Shown: positions 51,801-63,047, counted from the stretch's first letter. The stretch: 64,000 bases of DNA from Dreissena polymorpha (GCF_020536995.1 NC_068356.1:27777476-27841475); one strand, 5' to 3'. A program made the numbers and translations. Notes: a model not told the origin generated them from the letters alone.

Positions 51801-52751
51801 TTGACAAACATGTTATCTGAGCTTATCTAGAACATTCATAAAGTGGTGAGACATTGAAAGCTATCTTGCATTAAAGTCGATATAAATTGTACACGGACAA
51901 TTAGACGATCACCCATTTTAGATGTTTAACCAATCTGACAAATTTGAGAGTATAGCTATTATGAGATGATAACTATTTTGGTTGACCGTAGCCATTACTT
52001 ACATTGATGACTTAAGTTATAAAATAAATATACTATAAAGGGTATGCTGTGCATAAGATCATGTTCCATATGGAATCTACATGTATAACAAAAGAACGCA
52101 CCAAATGTCTTAGTTATACGCATTGTTCACAATTATATTAAACCATTAAAATAAAATGGTCGTGTAGTATTTTGCTTTTCTCTTTTAACTCCCTGTTGTT
52201 ATAATTCGTGTCGAATTCCAGAGACTTGTTGGCAGCCATGCTTGGACGACTCTGACGTGCACTTTGCCAAGGACAGCTGGGCTACCGGTCCTGACAACCA
52301 AGGTCAACCTGTACAGCTCCATGACGACCTCCTGGCTACAACCGGAAATGAGTCATTCGCGTTACCCATGGTTCCTCAGTTCACTTCCACTCAGCTCGTT
52401 CGTGAACAACTTGGGTCGAGTCCCCACCTTAAACCTTTCCCCTTCGTTGACACACCGTCCCTAAAGTGCGAGAACAACCAACTTGTTTTCTACGCCATAC
52501 CCCCGGGCATGTTTGCGTGGCGGAACACAGAGGACGGCTCCTGGATGCTGTATTACCTAAACAATCTTATTGAGATGTGTGATGACAGACGGCCAATTAA
52601 TATGCTAAAACTCTTGTTAAAAGTGAACGCTGTGATGGCTCGGAGGACTACTAACGTCCCTTCTGATAAAAATCTCGATAAAAAGAAGGCGATATCAGTT
52701 GTAGAACACAAACTTACTAGGGACTTGATCTTTCCGCCGTTAGTGAAATGA
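48881..52751 (+). CDS. Caspase-family cysteine protease with long N-terminal region, three exons
   Basis: Exons are 48881-50255, 50503-50580 and 52222-52751. The introns are GT-AG and both in phase 1, at the same places as in the gene at 40,880. The product has 660 residues. The first ~325 residues are Ser/Thr/Glu/Lys-rich and look unstructured, over twice as long as in the sister gene and with no recognisable death-fold domain. p20 starts at HRGYMIIIVN, with R344, H403 (ISTHG) and C457 (QACRG, Gly codon split by intron 1). p10 follows FPFVDTP (D561 a likely cleavage site) and has the complete pocket motif AWRN (583-586), GSWM and EHKLTRDLIF. The S1-Arg context is FRDGAHKD rather than RKGSD. 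Exon 2 (26 residues) is almost unrelated to the sister's 33-residue exon 2 beyond an acidic start. All catalytic residues are present, so an active protease is expected. Confidence 0.88.
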
Positions 52752-52874
52752 TCAATTACAAAAAAGTGTGATGTACGATGATATTTGAAGATTCTTCTAA
52801 AAGAACCAGTGTAATATACCAATCAGTTTATTTCTATGTTCTGTTAAAATTTCTCTTTCAAAATCGTATTTTAC

Positions 52875-52880
52875 AATAAA
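52875..52880 (+). terminator. Poly(A) signal AATAAA of the 48,881 caspase
   Basis: AATAAA lies about 124 nt after the stop codon at 52,749-52,751. Confidence 0.55.
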
Positions 52881-55440
52881 CAAACAAATGGAACAAAAGT
52901 TTCTGCATACACCAGCAAGTAAGAGCTTTTTTCATTGGCCGATGTCGACAAAAAGATGGTTTATATTTCACCTTCAATACTATTATCTGGTAGAATGAGC
53001 TTTGCAAAATATCAACAGACTGCTTTGTAATCAATTTTTGACAGAATAAGTCGTGCTGATTTGAAAATTAAAGGGTAAAACAAATGCAACCCATATATTG
53101 ATTGATTTGGTTCTGCTCGCACTTATATTTATACACATAGTTAATATCAAGGTCTTAGCCCAGTTTTACCATATATATTAATTGTTGTTGTTTTTAAGAA
53201 ATTTGACGTCGGTTTTCTTTCTCAAGAGTTTGCTGTGTCTCATTTTGCTCGAGTAAATTTACATTTAACCTTATACTAATGTATACGTTTTTATTTTCCA
53301 TTGTTTTGCAATAAAGTCAAGTTAAATGTTTAATGTATATACTCTGATATAATTCTGTTTTTCTTTTTGTCTGTTAGCATAACACAATTTAGTCATTTAA
53401 TATTGCATATAAGCACGTTTCCTTTATATTTTATTTTGTTTGTTTATTGTGAAGGGATACTACTCATCTGAGTTTTATCCCAGGATAGGGTACGATATAT
53501 CAACAGTCTTAAAACATTAAAATATGCTTTATTCGTGTTAATTGTTTTCACTGTGCTCTGTTTCAAACTACATCGATGATTCTCTTGTAAGATAGGCACA
53601 CTTATATTTATTTTGCTATTTTTGTTTTGTTTTGCGTTTTTTGCTTTATGTTGTTGATCTTGTTGATCTGACAGATCTCATCTTTATAAAATTTTATACA
53701 CAATAATTCCAGTATGTTTGACAAATGTTGTACCTGCGCACACATATTTTGCTGGTTCTCATGGTCAACAGTTTCACGTTATTAATTGATGTGTTCAAGA
53801 CGGACATCGCATGCTTTATATGCACATAAGTTCACAAGTTCGCATGTAGTTGTTCAAGCTCAGTTTCTGCAGGTCATGACAATATGTTAATAATCGTACA
53901 ATAATATTGGAAAGATCATTATGTATATACCCTACGTGAGACCGATTGTCGTCCCATATTAGTCACATTATACATGGTAATTGACCGATATAATCCTCGT
54001 GCCGTTTACTCTATAATTCATTGCAATAAAATGCGTTTTGTTTTTAGTACGCGAATCTTCATTAAAGAATGTTTAAATAACGTTGAAAATCAATACGCAT
54101 TTGTAATAAATTTTAATTCACTTATTCTGCTTTTGTGTTCATTAGTTAAACCATAACGTATGTATGCTTTGTAATGATATACCGGTGTCTTTTATTGCGA
54201 TTAGTGATTAATACTGGTGTTATACCTTGAAATTATTTTATGTGTAACTTTTTAACTATCTTCACTGACGATGTTGCAGTGCGTTTTATTACAATTGTAT
54301 GCGCGTGTTTAGTAAATGCGAACGTTGACAATTGTTTTTGTCCTAAATAATTTCAATTGTAACCTAAGTTGTACATTTCTTTTGAAGACTTTGTTTTTGT
54401 GACATAGATTTTCTTCCTTGTGTTTGTTTTATAGATTGTTGCTAATAGTATATGTTATTTTCACGTAGCCTTAGCACATACTATTAAATTGACATCGTGA
54501 ATAAAAAAAAATCACAAACAGGTCATGTTTAGTACACGTGATACTAGTAAATATTTTACATAAACCAGTCTGGTTTTGCACGAATCCAGGTCAATACAAA
54601 TATATGTAATTTATATTGGTAAGCGCACTAATATAAAGAGATAAATAAATATGTAAGCGGCCCTCGTGTTTTAACCTATATCGTTCTGATGAAACTAAAA
54701 TTGATTGACGTAAAATCATGCTTTTCGAGATACTTAAGATGCATAAATACGTATTTTAAAGACGCAAACATGTATTTCGCGCGTGTCAAACATTAAAAGA
54801 AGGTAACATCCCAAACAAACTCAAATAAAAACTTTGAAAATCACAAAATATTGCAGAGAGAAAAGGTTCTTGAAACCAACATATTTTAACGAAATAATAT
54901 GCAATTCGAATAAAAAAAATAAAGCCTCAATAAATAATATATTGTTGTATTCAAAACCAAATCCGCTTATATTCTTAAAATCATCTATTTTTTCTTAAAT
55001 AGGTTTATAAAAATAATTTTGCTCAATAAAAACAAAATTCAGAAAATATGAATTATTTCCTTTTCGGAATTGGATAGGTATATGTGTGCAGAATATCGTA
55101 CAGATGTATTTATCCAGTTGACGCAGTTACGTGATCATGATGCATGCAAGACTTTTCTCATGAATCGTGGGTATTTACATTTCATTGCCTATACGTGGTA
55201 CGTTATATACATGAATTTATATATGCAGAATAAATTTTAATACATAAGTGGTTACACTCATACCTGTATGTAAAGGGGTATAGCAATCGATTTCCAGTCA
55301 AGTGAATACGTTTGCAGTTTAACCAGGGACTTTAATACATAAGAACGAGATTCGATTTTATTACTGCAATCAGCCATATTGATGTAAATTATATATTGTT
55401 TTTTAATAAACATGCCTATGTATTCAACATTGGCAATTTA
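52881..55440. repeat. Caspase downstream flank, duplicated copy 2
   Basis: This stretch is collinear with 43,212-46,020, including GGATAGGGTACGATAT near 53,490, CCGATTGTCGTCCCATATT near 53,945 and GTGGTTACACTCATACC near 55,250. It is non-coding. Confidence 0.7.
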
Positions 55441-55519
55441 AAAAGAAGATAATTAAACTGTTTTGCAGTTACCATGCATAATGTTAACATTTGCCAGATA
55501 GACGAAGTACTGTCAGTTT

Positions 55520-55909
55520 GGAAGCGCAAGTAAGTGTATTGGTTGTATCAATTTGATGTTGGAAGCGCAAGTAAGTGTATTGGTTGTATCAATTTGATGT
55601 TGGAAGCGCAAGTAAGTGTATTGGCTGTATCAATTTGATGTTGGAAGCGCAAGTAAGTGTGTTGGCTGTATCAATTTGATGTTGGAAGCGCAAGTAAGCG
55701 TATTGGCTGTATCAATTTGATGTTGGAAGCGCAAGTAAGTGTATTGGTTGTATCAATTTGATGTTGGAAGCGCAAGTAAGTGTATTGGTTGTATCAATTT
55801 GATGTTGGAAGCGCAAGTAAGTGTATTGGTTGTATCAATTTGATGTTGGAAGCGCAAGTAAGTGTGTTGGCTGTATCAAGTAAGTGTATTGGTTGTATCA
55901 ATTTGATGC
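55520..55909. repeat. 41-bp minisatellite, 9.5 near-identical units
   Basis: Units of exactly 41 bp start at 55520, 55561, 55602, 55643, 55684, 55725, 55766, 55807 and 55848. They follow GGAAGCGCAAGTAAGTGTAT then TGGTTGTATCAATTTGATGTT. Units differ at only two or three positions (GTATT/GTGTT, TGGTT/TGGCT), so the array is young or kept uniform. The last unit carries an internal partial repeat. Each unit contains GTAAGT, a strong 5' splice-site core. Confidence 0.95.
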
Positions 55910-56613
55910 AGTAGCCTGCTAATGAAAGTATACACAAAGTTAACCTTCGATATCACCAGCAAGAGAGAAATCTTATTATACAAGTCGAAGTTCTGTTTGT
56001 GGTGTTCTTAAAATGTGTGATCACCTACAGGCGATGTTTAGCGGGCAAATAAAACCTTATATAGGACTCACTAATAGCTTCGCGTATAATGAATACAATA
56101 CCAATAACTACAATCCTGCTTAATAAGGTATACATACGTTTTGCATTATTTACGTCAATACTTTATGTGCATACATACTTCGGTTAACGTCTGTTTCTAT
56201 AACACATGGAAACGGAGTCTTTAGAAACTTCATATTTTAATTCTAATATAAAATGTATTTTAAGAAACATTGAACTGTGGTGTTGATATATAGTTACGGT
56301 TAATCGAAAAATATTATGTTCGCGTTTGCGTGACCCGCGGTGTAATAAAATACTCGTCTTTTGTTTTAAAAGATTTAAATCAATTCACTTCGTTTCGGGT
56401 TATTGAATAATATATTGGCGAAAACACAAACCTATACGTCCAATGCATGTATAGTGAATTAAGAAGTTTCAAATAAATATGTTACTTTACAATTATTGTA
56501 ATAGTATGAATATAATCATATCAACATAAATACTTACGTTTACGCAGTGCAAGTTCATTGTACGATTTTGAGGAATCGTACGGAGTTAATTACAATAGAT
56601 TATACAATTGAAA

Positions 56614-56661
56614 ATGGCGTACAAACTAACAAATGTCGAGAGCTATACAGCAACACACTGA
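56614..56661 (+). promoter_or_regulatory. Upstream ORF overlapping the next start codon
   Basis: The ATG at 56614 has a strong context (AAAATGG) and opens a 15-codon frame ending TGA at 56659-56661. It overlaps, in another frame, the main ATG at 56633, whose context is weaker (ACAAATGT). If it lies in the mRNA it should reduce initiation at the main start. If transcription starts between the two ATGs it has no role. Confidence 0.45.
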
Positions 56662-57589
56662 AGAGTTAAGGCGAGAGAGGCTAGCAAGCAGGAGTCAAGC
56701 GAATCACCCAAAGTATGGTGGAGACCCCATGAAGCGAGGAGAACGATTCAATAAAGAAACTACCAACATGACGTCAGTGTTCTCCGAGATGGATAGCTTC
56801 TTTAAGACCGCACGTATGCAAAGTAGCAACGCTGGTTACCAAGGAGGATGGACTGTGAGCAAACGAGTGCCTTCAAAGCCTTACCAGCCCAATCTTCGAG
56901 ACACTTACCCGCGGAACCAGTATACGATGATGCCGGAATACAATGGACCTAAGTATTATACTGGTCACTTTTTAAAATACGACTACAAGGACCAGCCTCC
57001 GAAACCTGCGGAGGTAGACACAAGCAGACCGGTTGTATTTAAGACGCAAACTATCGAACGCGTGCAGACAAAAAAGAAGTATGGACATAATTTAAAAGGC
57101 GATAGTTCCGTCCCTCTCCATCTCTGCAATGACGTCAGTTCTCTGTTGTATCAGAGAAGTCTGCAACCGGATGCCAGAGAAAGAGCGCAACTAGAGTCCA
57201 GGACGTCATCTGAACTAAGCGAGTTGAGGTCGACCGTGTCACGTTATCCCTTCGCCCTGCATCAAAACGTAAAAAATGACGCCAGTGTACTGAATCCTCT
57301 TAACTACAACGCCAAAACGCAAACATGGGTAGACACGTCATACCCGACGAGAAATAGACACCGCAAACGTCAAGACACCGCAAGCAGCTTTTGGGTTACG
57401 GACAGGACGGTGGACCTCGACGACAAGGAACTCCGATCTGGAAGAATTCGCAGCGCCCCCGAATGGTACTCGGAATTCTTTCCACGACAGAGGGTTGCAG
57501 ATGCTTTGAAATTTATGGGAAAGCCGAAAACAATGAACCAAACTGCGCGCACAAGTGATTTTGTAATAGACTTTAACGGAAAAAGATAG
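56633..57589 (+). CDS. Intronless gene of unknown function, 318 residues
   Basis: The ATG at 56633 opens a frame of 318 codons ending TAG. Base composition is clearly less AT-rich than around it, and codon use looks coding. The product is basic and rich in Arg, Tyr, Ser and Pro, with almost no Cys. It has no signal peptide, membrane segment or catalytic motif that I can see. The N-terminus is a short charged helix (EELRRERLASR), followed by Tyr/Pro-rich segments (PYQPNLRDTYPRNQY, YYTGHFLKYDY) and a middle RTSSELSELRSTVSRYPF. That composition reminds me of ciliary or sperm microtubule-lining proteins, but I do not recognise the family, so this is a guess. AATAAA lies at 57744-57749. Confidence 0.75.
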   Translation: MSRAIQQHTEELRRERLASRSQANHPKYGGDPMKRGERFNKETTNMTSVFSEMDSFFKTARMQSSNAGYQGGWTVSKRVPSKPYQPNLRDTYPRNQYTMMPEYNGPKYYTGHFLKYDYKDQPPKPAEVDTSRPVVFKTQTIERVQTKKKYGHNLKGDSSVPLHLCNDVSSLLYQRSLQPDARERAQLESRTSSELSELRSTVSRYPFALHQNVKNDASVLNPLNYNAKTQTWVDTSYPTRNRHRKRQDTASSFWVTDRTVDLDDKELRSGRIRSAPEWYSEFFPRQRVADALKFMGKPKTMNQTARTSDFVIDFNGKR

Positions 57590-57743
57590 ATGACTACACG
57601 TTTTTACATTTATTGTTGACTATTCAAACTCAACGCACAAATTGCAAGCTATAGCCTATATTTATGATGTGAAACAGTGTGTCGTCTGTTGTTTTATATT
57701 GTTTTTTCCAAATAATCGGTTTTAACTATCTTTTTTTTTTTTA

Positions 57744-57749
57744 AATAAA
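57744..57749 (+). terminator. Poly(A) signal of the 56,633 gene
   Basis: AATAAA lies about 155 nt after the stop codon, directly after a T-rich run. Confidence 0.55.
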
Positions 57750-58454
57750 TGTTCACACTCGCGGTTTTTAATCATGTTTTGGAATACAAATGAAATTCAA
57801 ATATCAAGAACTTTCACTAGATATAGCTTACAATAGCTTTCTTCGGAGTCGGTACTAGATATTATTTGACTCCTTTTGATGAAACATTTCAAAACAATCA
57901 AAACTGTTCACTCGCAGACTTACACTCACTTACAAAATCAGTTTAAGAGGTTAGTACCAGATAAGAATTGCTTATCAACTGACTGTGATTTCTCATAATT
58001 TTCTTTAATTTCTTGCGCTGTCAAATTTCTCATCCTGTTAAGATTTTTTTAAAGATTGAGTAATCCTGTGCATGCTTTGTATATTCATCGTCTACTCTTA
58101 TGATTAGACCGAATTACCAGTATGGAATAACTTTAATAAAACGCTTTAGATAACAAAATCTGGGTTCCGCGCGACCATGTTTCTTTCCCTATCTTAAGCT
58201 CTAACTAGATGTCGACTACGCGATAATTGAGGAGCAAGTGCGCATATACATGTAACACACATCCACTCATCTTTGAAAGACGCCTTTATAAAGTGTAAAT
58301 AATGTTTTATTTAAACATGACTGCTATAGTTTAGATTCCAAAAGTAGGTACATATATTATAATATATTTGGTAGCGCATGTCACCGGGGCGAGCACCTGG
58401 CGAATTTCCATCCCGCCCGCGCGCCTTGGAACTGCTGACACGACCTACTTAATA

Positions 58455-59034
58455 CAGTCCACTCTCGTTATCTCGACATCGGATATCTCGATATTCTCGA
58501 TATGTCGAAGTAAGCTCAATGCCCCATTTTTTCCCTTTTCTATCTATATAAATAAACATCGCTTATCTCGATTTTCGTTATGTCGAATAATTCGATATGT
58601 CGATATAAAATTTTGTCCCGAGTCCCGATTTAACATGTATTTACTGTGGTTTATCTCGAAGTGCGAATAACTTTTCCAGTGTCGGCCAAAGGAAAGAAAC
58701 TTTTTCTTTGATACATCACCGTCCCGCTTCGCCCGGCTGCTCCCGATACTGTGCGGTAGGAAATTGATCCGTTAATTGCATCAATGATCACACGTGTGTA
58801 ATGTCGTTAGCCATTAACACTTGATTAAGGCCTGTCACTTTAAGTGTCACTTTAGCATCAATTAACTGCAATAAATACACAGCCTGTCGAAAGGCCGAAA
58901 GACTAATTGTTTTTACAAACAACATTCCAAAATGCATTGAGTTATATTTTTGCATATATACACTGTCGTTTACTCGACAGTTTAGAAAAATTATTTCTTG
59001 TTCCCGCCGACTTCGAGATAACGAGAGTGGACTG
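58455..59034. mobile_element. pogo/Tigger-like MITE
   Basis: This 580-bp element has perfect 22-bp inverted ends: CAGTCCACTCTCGTTATCTC plus GA on the left and TCGAGATAACGAGAGTGG plus ACTG on the right. It is flanked by TA on both sides (58453-58454 and 59035-59036). The CAGT...TCTCGTTATCTCGA end resembles pogo/Tigger (Tc1/mariner superfamily) elements. Near the left end TCGATAT and TCTCGA motifs recur. No transposase is encoded. Confidence 0.88.
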
Positions 59035-59555
59035 TATTACATAAAAACGAATGGTGGCGGTCTTCTCTTGTCTATCGCATGCTCTCTCTTATTTTCATAT
59101 TATTTGGTTTGCAGTGCATGATATGCGTTATATGGGCGATGAGTAAGCAGTATAATTAAGGGAAAAAAACCTGAAAACCCGCCCTGCAATTTTCTCTCAA
59201 CAGACATAAAGCGATACTACTTTCATATAATTGAATGTCTGCATATAACAGGTACAATGCCCCTATTGAATTATTTGATCGCATGTCTTTGCTTTGTAGC
59301 CTTGTTAGAGTATTGAATTACATTGACAGACAGCAATAATACTCAATTCATTCCTATCATTTAATTATTTAGAAAGCGTGACATCTTAGTCTCATATCAT
59401 GCAAGTATATGTATTGCTAGATTTTCGTTCGCTGCTCATATATATGGTTGTTAGTTTGTGTGTGAATAGGTTTAACTAATACTGTAAATAATAACTTAAC
59501 TGACAAACATGTTTTCCGTGAAGGGCGTTAAACGGGGATGCAGTGTATCGTAGCT

Positions 59556-59970
59556 CTAAACCGGGTACTCAGAAGAGCCAGGGTCGCCGTTGGAATCGGG
59601 GTTTCCGGTATCCCGCTCGAACACCCACTTACACCTCTCTTGGGAAGGAGAGCACAGTAAAAGCACACACAATTTAATAAACAAAATATAAACAATCAAT
59701 AATAAATAATAATTATAGTGTTTATGGTGATGATAATGGTAATGGAAATGAAAATAACAATAATTAACGGTGGGTTCTGTGCGATGCGCACTGAAACTGG
59801 ACACAAGTGACTTTCACGACGGACTTACGTGTTGGGCTACCCACTCCTTTTCCGTTCCAGACAAACATACAACAGCCACATGCAATACATAAACATAACC
59901 CATACAGCACACCATCAGTGTGAATATAAAGGTCTAATGGACCATCGTGGTCTGGTGTATTTGTATTCAA
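59556..59970 (-). CDS. Candidate C-terminal exons of a small membrane protein (weak)
   Basis: On the minus strand a frame runs from about 59970 to a donor ACAC|GTAAGT (exon end at 59829). It includes a 17-residue hydrophobic, Cys-rich stretch (LYGLCLCIACGCCMFVW). A second frame at 59638-59556, after a pyrimidine tract, is in phase with it and ends in TAG (RCKWVFERDTG...SSEYPV). The acceptor would have to be AAG, which is unusual, and no upstream acceptor is evident. It may be two real exons of a gene extending left to right on the minus strand, or chance. Confidence 0.25.
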
Positions 59971-60423
59971 ATAATATTCGGCGAAAACCCGGGCAACCGG
60001 GGTAAATTTGACCTACTTTAGTTCAAAATTAAATAGTTTCACCTGAAAGGTCACCTGGGTAGGTCAGCAAATAATGTATTTGGGAAGACTCGGCGTTGAC
60101 CTTTAAATAAACGCTGACATACACACACAAAATACGCCACGTTCCAGTAAACTCAAATAGATATCACCTGTGTGAATGGCTATACTTACTGTCTTAATTT
60201 GTATACTTATGTGTTTCGGGTCAATATTAGGCCTAAACGTTTGCTGAACTGAATGGTTTTAACTACACAGTGTGGGTCTGTATGCATATCAGTTGACAAA
60301 TAGATATTTAAACATAATCATTGCTTCACTTCACAGGTCCAATGAAAATCGAATCGAAGTATCGATAAAAATATTTTGTATTCTTCTGGTATTTCGTTGG
60401 GATTAGATTTGTTCTTGTTGTGA

Positions 60424-60893
60424 GGTTACGCATGCGCAATTAATTTCCTTCTATATTACATATAAAATAGTTGAAGTTCGATATCAATTTTTACCATGAT
60501 CAAGCGCATACCCACTATATCATCATACATCATTGGAAAGATTAATGCATAATCTTTTGAAAAAAATGCATGTCATTAAATTCTATACGCGCAAACTCAA
60601 AATATTTACCTTAGAATAGGCAAACCGGTTTTGACAGCTGTGCAGACAACCATTTTGGGCTCAAATAGTATGACCTACTTTCGAAGCCGGGAACCATCAA
60701 CACAAAAAGTAGAGCACAAAAATGGCTTATTTTCTTATTGCTTACAAATATACCTTCAAGTTGATACCAAAACCAACCATTTGCAATGTATTTTACAAAT
60801 CCTAGGCAGCATGCACTCAACAATGTGTGCTAAGTATCAAACTGACTGCATGTAACCCTAAAAACAGGAGTTCCGGTTTGGGGTTATGTGACC
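60424..60893. repeat. Left terminal direct repeat
   Basis: This matches 62573-63042 (offset 2149 bp) with no difference that I can find. The same short open frames recur in both copies and are not genes. Confidence 0.85.
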
Positions 60894-61787
60894 TTTAAGA
60901 GAACCCAACCCCTTCAAATTTAAATTAAAGGCACTTTTCCCACAGGTATAATCTGTTTTGAGAAAGATCACAAAGTTCCGGTACAATGACACACAGATTA
61001 ATTCATAAAAGTTGCCGTTGAAAGCGCCATGCGTAACAGCGTTTCGCGTCAAGAATTAAGGTAGAAAAGCCAAACTCGGTTACATCATACATGCAGCACT
61101 TAGACTCCATACAAGGCATGTCTTTCGATTCTAATAGGCAAAGCTTATCTTACATATGGCTTAATAAGTGAAAAAAATCATCAATGGCAATATTTGTGCA
61201 TCAAAGCAGGTTTTGAACTGGATTCGAACAAACTTTTTATATTTTTTTTGCACATTTTAGGTAAAATCCATGTAGAAGCAGCAATGCTGATGTCATTTGA
61301 CCCAACAAAAGGGCTCGCTTGCATGGAAAAACAACACACTTGGCTTCCTGACTAAAAAAAGTCATCGTCAGACATGAGCTTTAAGTCTTTTGTCACACCT
61401 GGACCTATGATTCCTCGGCTCGAGTTCCGTCTAGGGCAGGCTCCGGAAAGTGTCAGTCTGGCCCGGGTGCTCAATTCCGTGTAATCTGAGAAAACAAAAA
61501 AGGTTTTTTGTGCGCATTTGCCCATTACGGTGCCAACTAATGTAAGTTAGATACAATTAGAGTAAGCTTTCAATAGTCTTTCTCGCTTTATTTGCTGCAA
61601 ATGGTTAATTCACCACGCCGGCATCACATTGTCGGGCACACCGGCAAAGTTATCGCCACAAAGTTTGGTTTCAGAGCTGCAGTCAATGTAAAACACACAA
61701 ATTTCCTAATTTTGGTGACAAAAGTGTGCCAGGATATCAAAGAAATCATTTTACAATAGATTTAATTGAAAATAACGGCGTACTAAC

Positions 61788-61947
61788 CTGCAAAGACACC
61801 GATCCTCTCGACACGACTGGGCGAGTGTTGAGGGCCGTCTCCGAATCAGTCACACTGTACAGTTTTTGATGGCCTGTCACTTCAGCCGGACTTGTAAACC
61901 AATTGGACGACAGTTCAGGCAGAGCTATAGACCCATTTCGACACCGC
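61788..61947 (-). other. Candidate captured exon inside the LTR-like element
   Basis: On the minus strand a 160-bp frame is bounded by a good acceptor (TTTGTAG) and a good donor (TTGCAG|GTTAGT). It encodes CRNGSIALPELSSNW...VVSRGSVSLQ and is less AT-rich than its surroundings. A second minus-strand block at about 61,355-61,484 follows a pyrimidine-rich TTTTCTCAG and reads to a stop in one frame (ending KLMSDDDFF), but its phase does not fit directly. I do not recognise the protein. It may be a gene piece carried by the element. Confidence 0.3.
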
Positions 61948-62572
61948 CTACAAATGCACACTTAGGTTTACGCATAATATTAAGGTCACTTAAATACAGA
62001 TTCCCTGGTGTTTTTCATGCAGGGTCTATCGCAACAACATTCTTCCAGGAAAGAAAGCATAATATTATTATCATTTTTGTGTTTTCAGCTGAATACTTGA
62101 TTTTACTTGAACTCAGCGAGATATCCAAACAGGTAAAATAAGGCAAAGTAGTGTTATTCTGAGTAGATCTGCCTGAATGGGTTGAAGGCGAAGGCGGATA
62201 GAAGTGTAGGTCCAAAATTGGCGGGCATTTTTAACAGAAAAAGGCTCAAAAAGTAAACAATAATAATAAATACAGATGAAATAAAGACATGCATTAGGTT
62301 CATTATTGAGATTGATGCAAATTAATGTCAAAATGGCACTGAAAAACAATACCGGGTGTTTAAGTAGTCTTAGAATATGTCTCCGGAACAGGTTTCGGTG
62401 TGATTTTCCAGCATTTACCCCCCTTATGACCCCAAGTGCAACAGCCCAATTGCAAACAGCCCTTATTTGGGTCAAAATGACATCTGGCAGTTATGTTTTG
62501 CAATACAGAGAGTTTTTGATGGTCAAATGTCAAAATTCTGGCAGACGACTAACTTGGTCGGATGTGCTTAAA

Positions 62573-63042
62573 GGTTACGCATGCGCAATTAATTTCCTTC
62601 TATATTACATATAAAATAGTTGAAGTTCGATATCAATTTTTACCATGATCAAGCGCATACCCACTATATCATCATACATCATTGGAAAGATTAATGCATA
62701 ATCTTTTGAAAAAAATGCATGTCATTAAATTCTATACGCGCAAACTCAAAATATTTACCTTAGAATAGGCAAACCGGTTTTGACAGCTGTGCAGACAACC
62801 ATTTTGGGCTCAAATAGTATGACCTACTTTCGAAGCCGGGAACCATCAACACAAAAAGTAGAGCACAAAAATGGCTTATTTTCTTATTGCTTACAAATAT
62901 ACCTTCAAGTTGATACCAAAACCAACCATTTGCAATGTATTTTACAAATCCTAGGCAGCATGCACTCAACAATGTGTGCTAAGTATCAAACTGACTGCAT
63001 GTAACCCTAAAAACAGGAGTTCCGGTTTGGGGTTATGTGACC
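62573..63042. repeat. Right terminal direct repeat
   Basis: This is the second copy of 60424-60893. It ends five bases before the ATG of the exon at 63048. Confidence 0.85.
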
Positions 63043-63047
63043 TTGTG

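Larger units (their letters stand above)
60418..63047. mobile_element. LTR-like element with identical terminal direct repeats
   Basis: Two ~470-bp direct repeats, about 60424-60893 and 62573-63042, appear identical and bound a ~1.68-kb internal region. TTGTG (or TTGTGA) stands at 60418-60422 and again at 63043-63047, a 5-6 bp target duplication. The repeats begin GGTTAC and end GTGACC, short inverted ends rather than the usual TG...CA. I see no gag or pol coding, so it would be a small non-autonomous LTR-type element, or another class with long direct ends. The identical repeats suggest a young insertion. It looks structurally whole. Confidence 0.65.

Noticed and set aside
60611-60855. 70- and 74-codon frames that recur at 62760-63004
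   Set aside because: They are identical only because they lie in the two terminal direct repeats. There is no coding signal.
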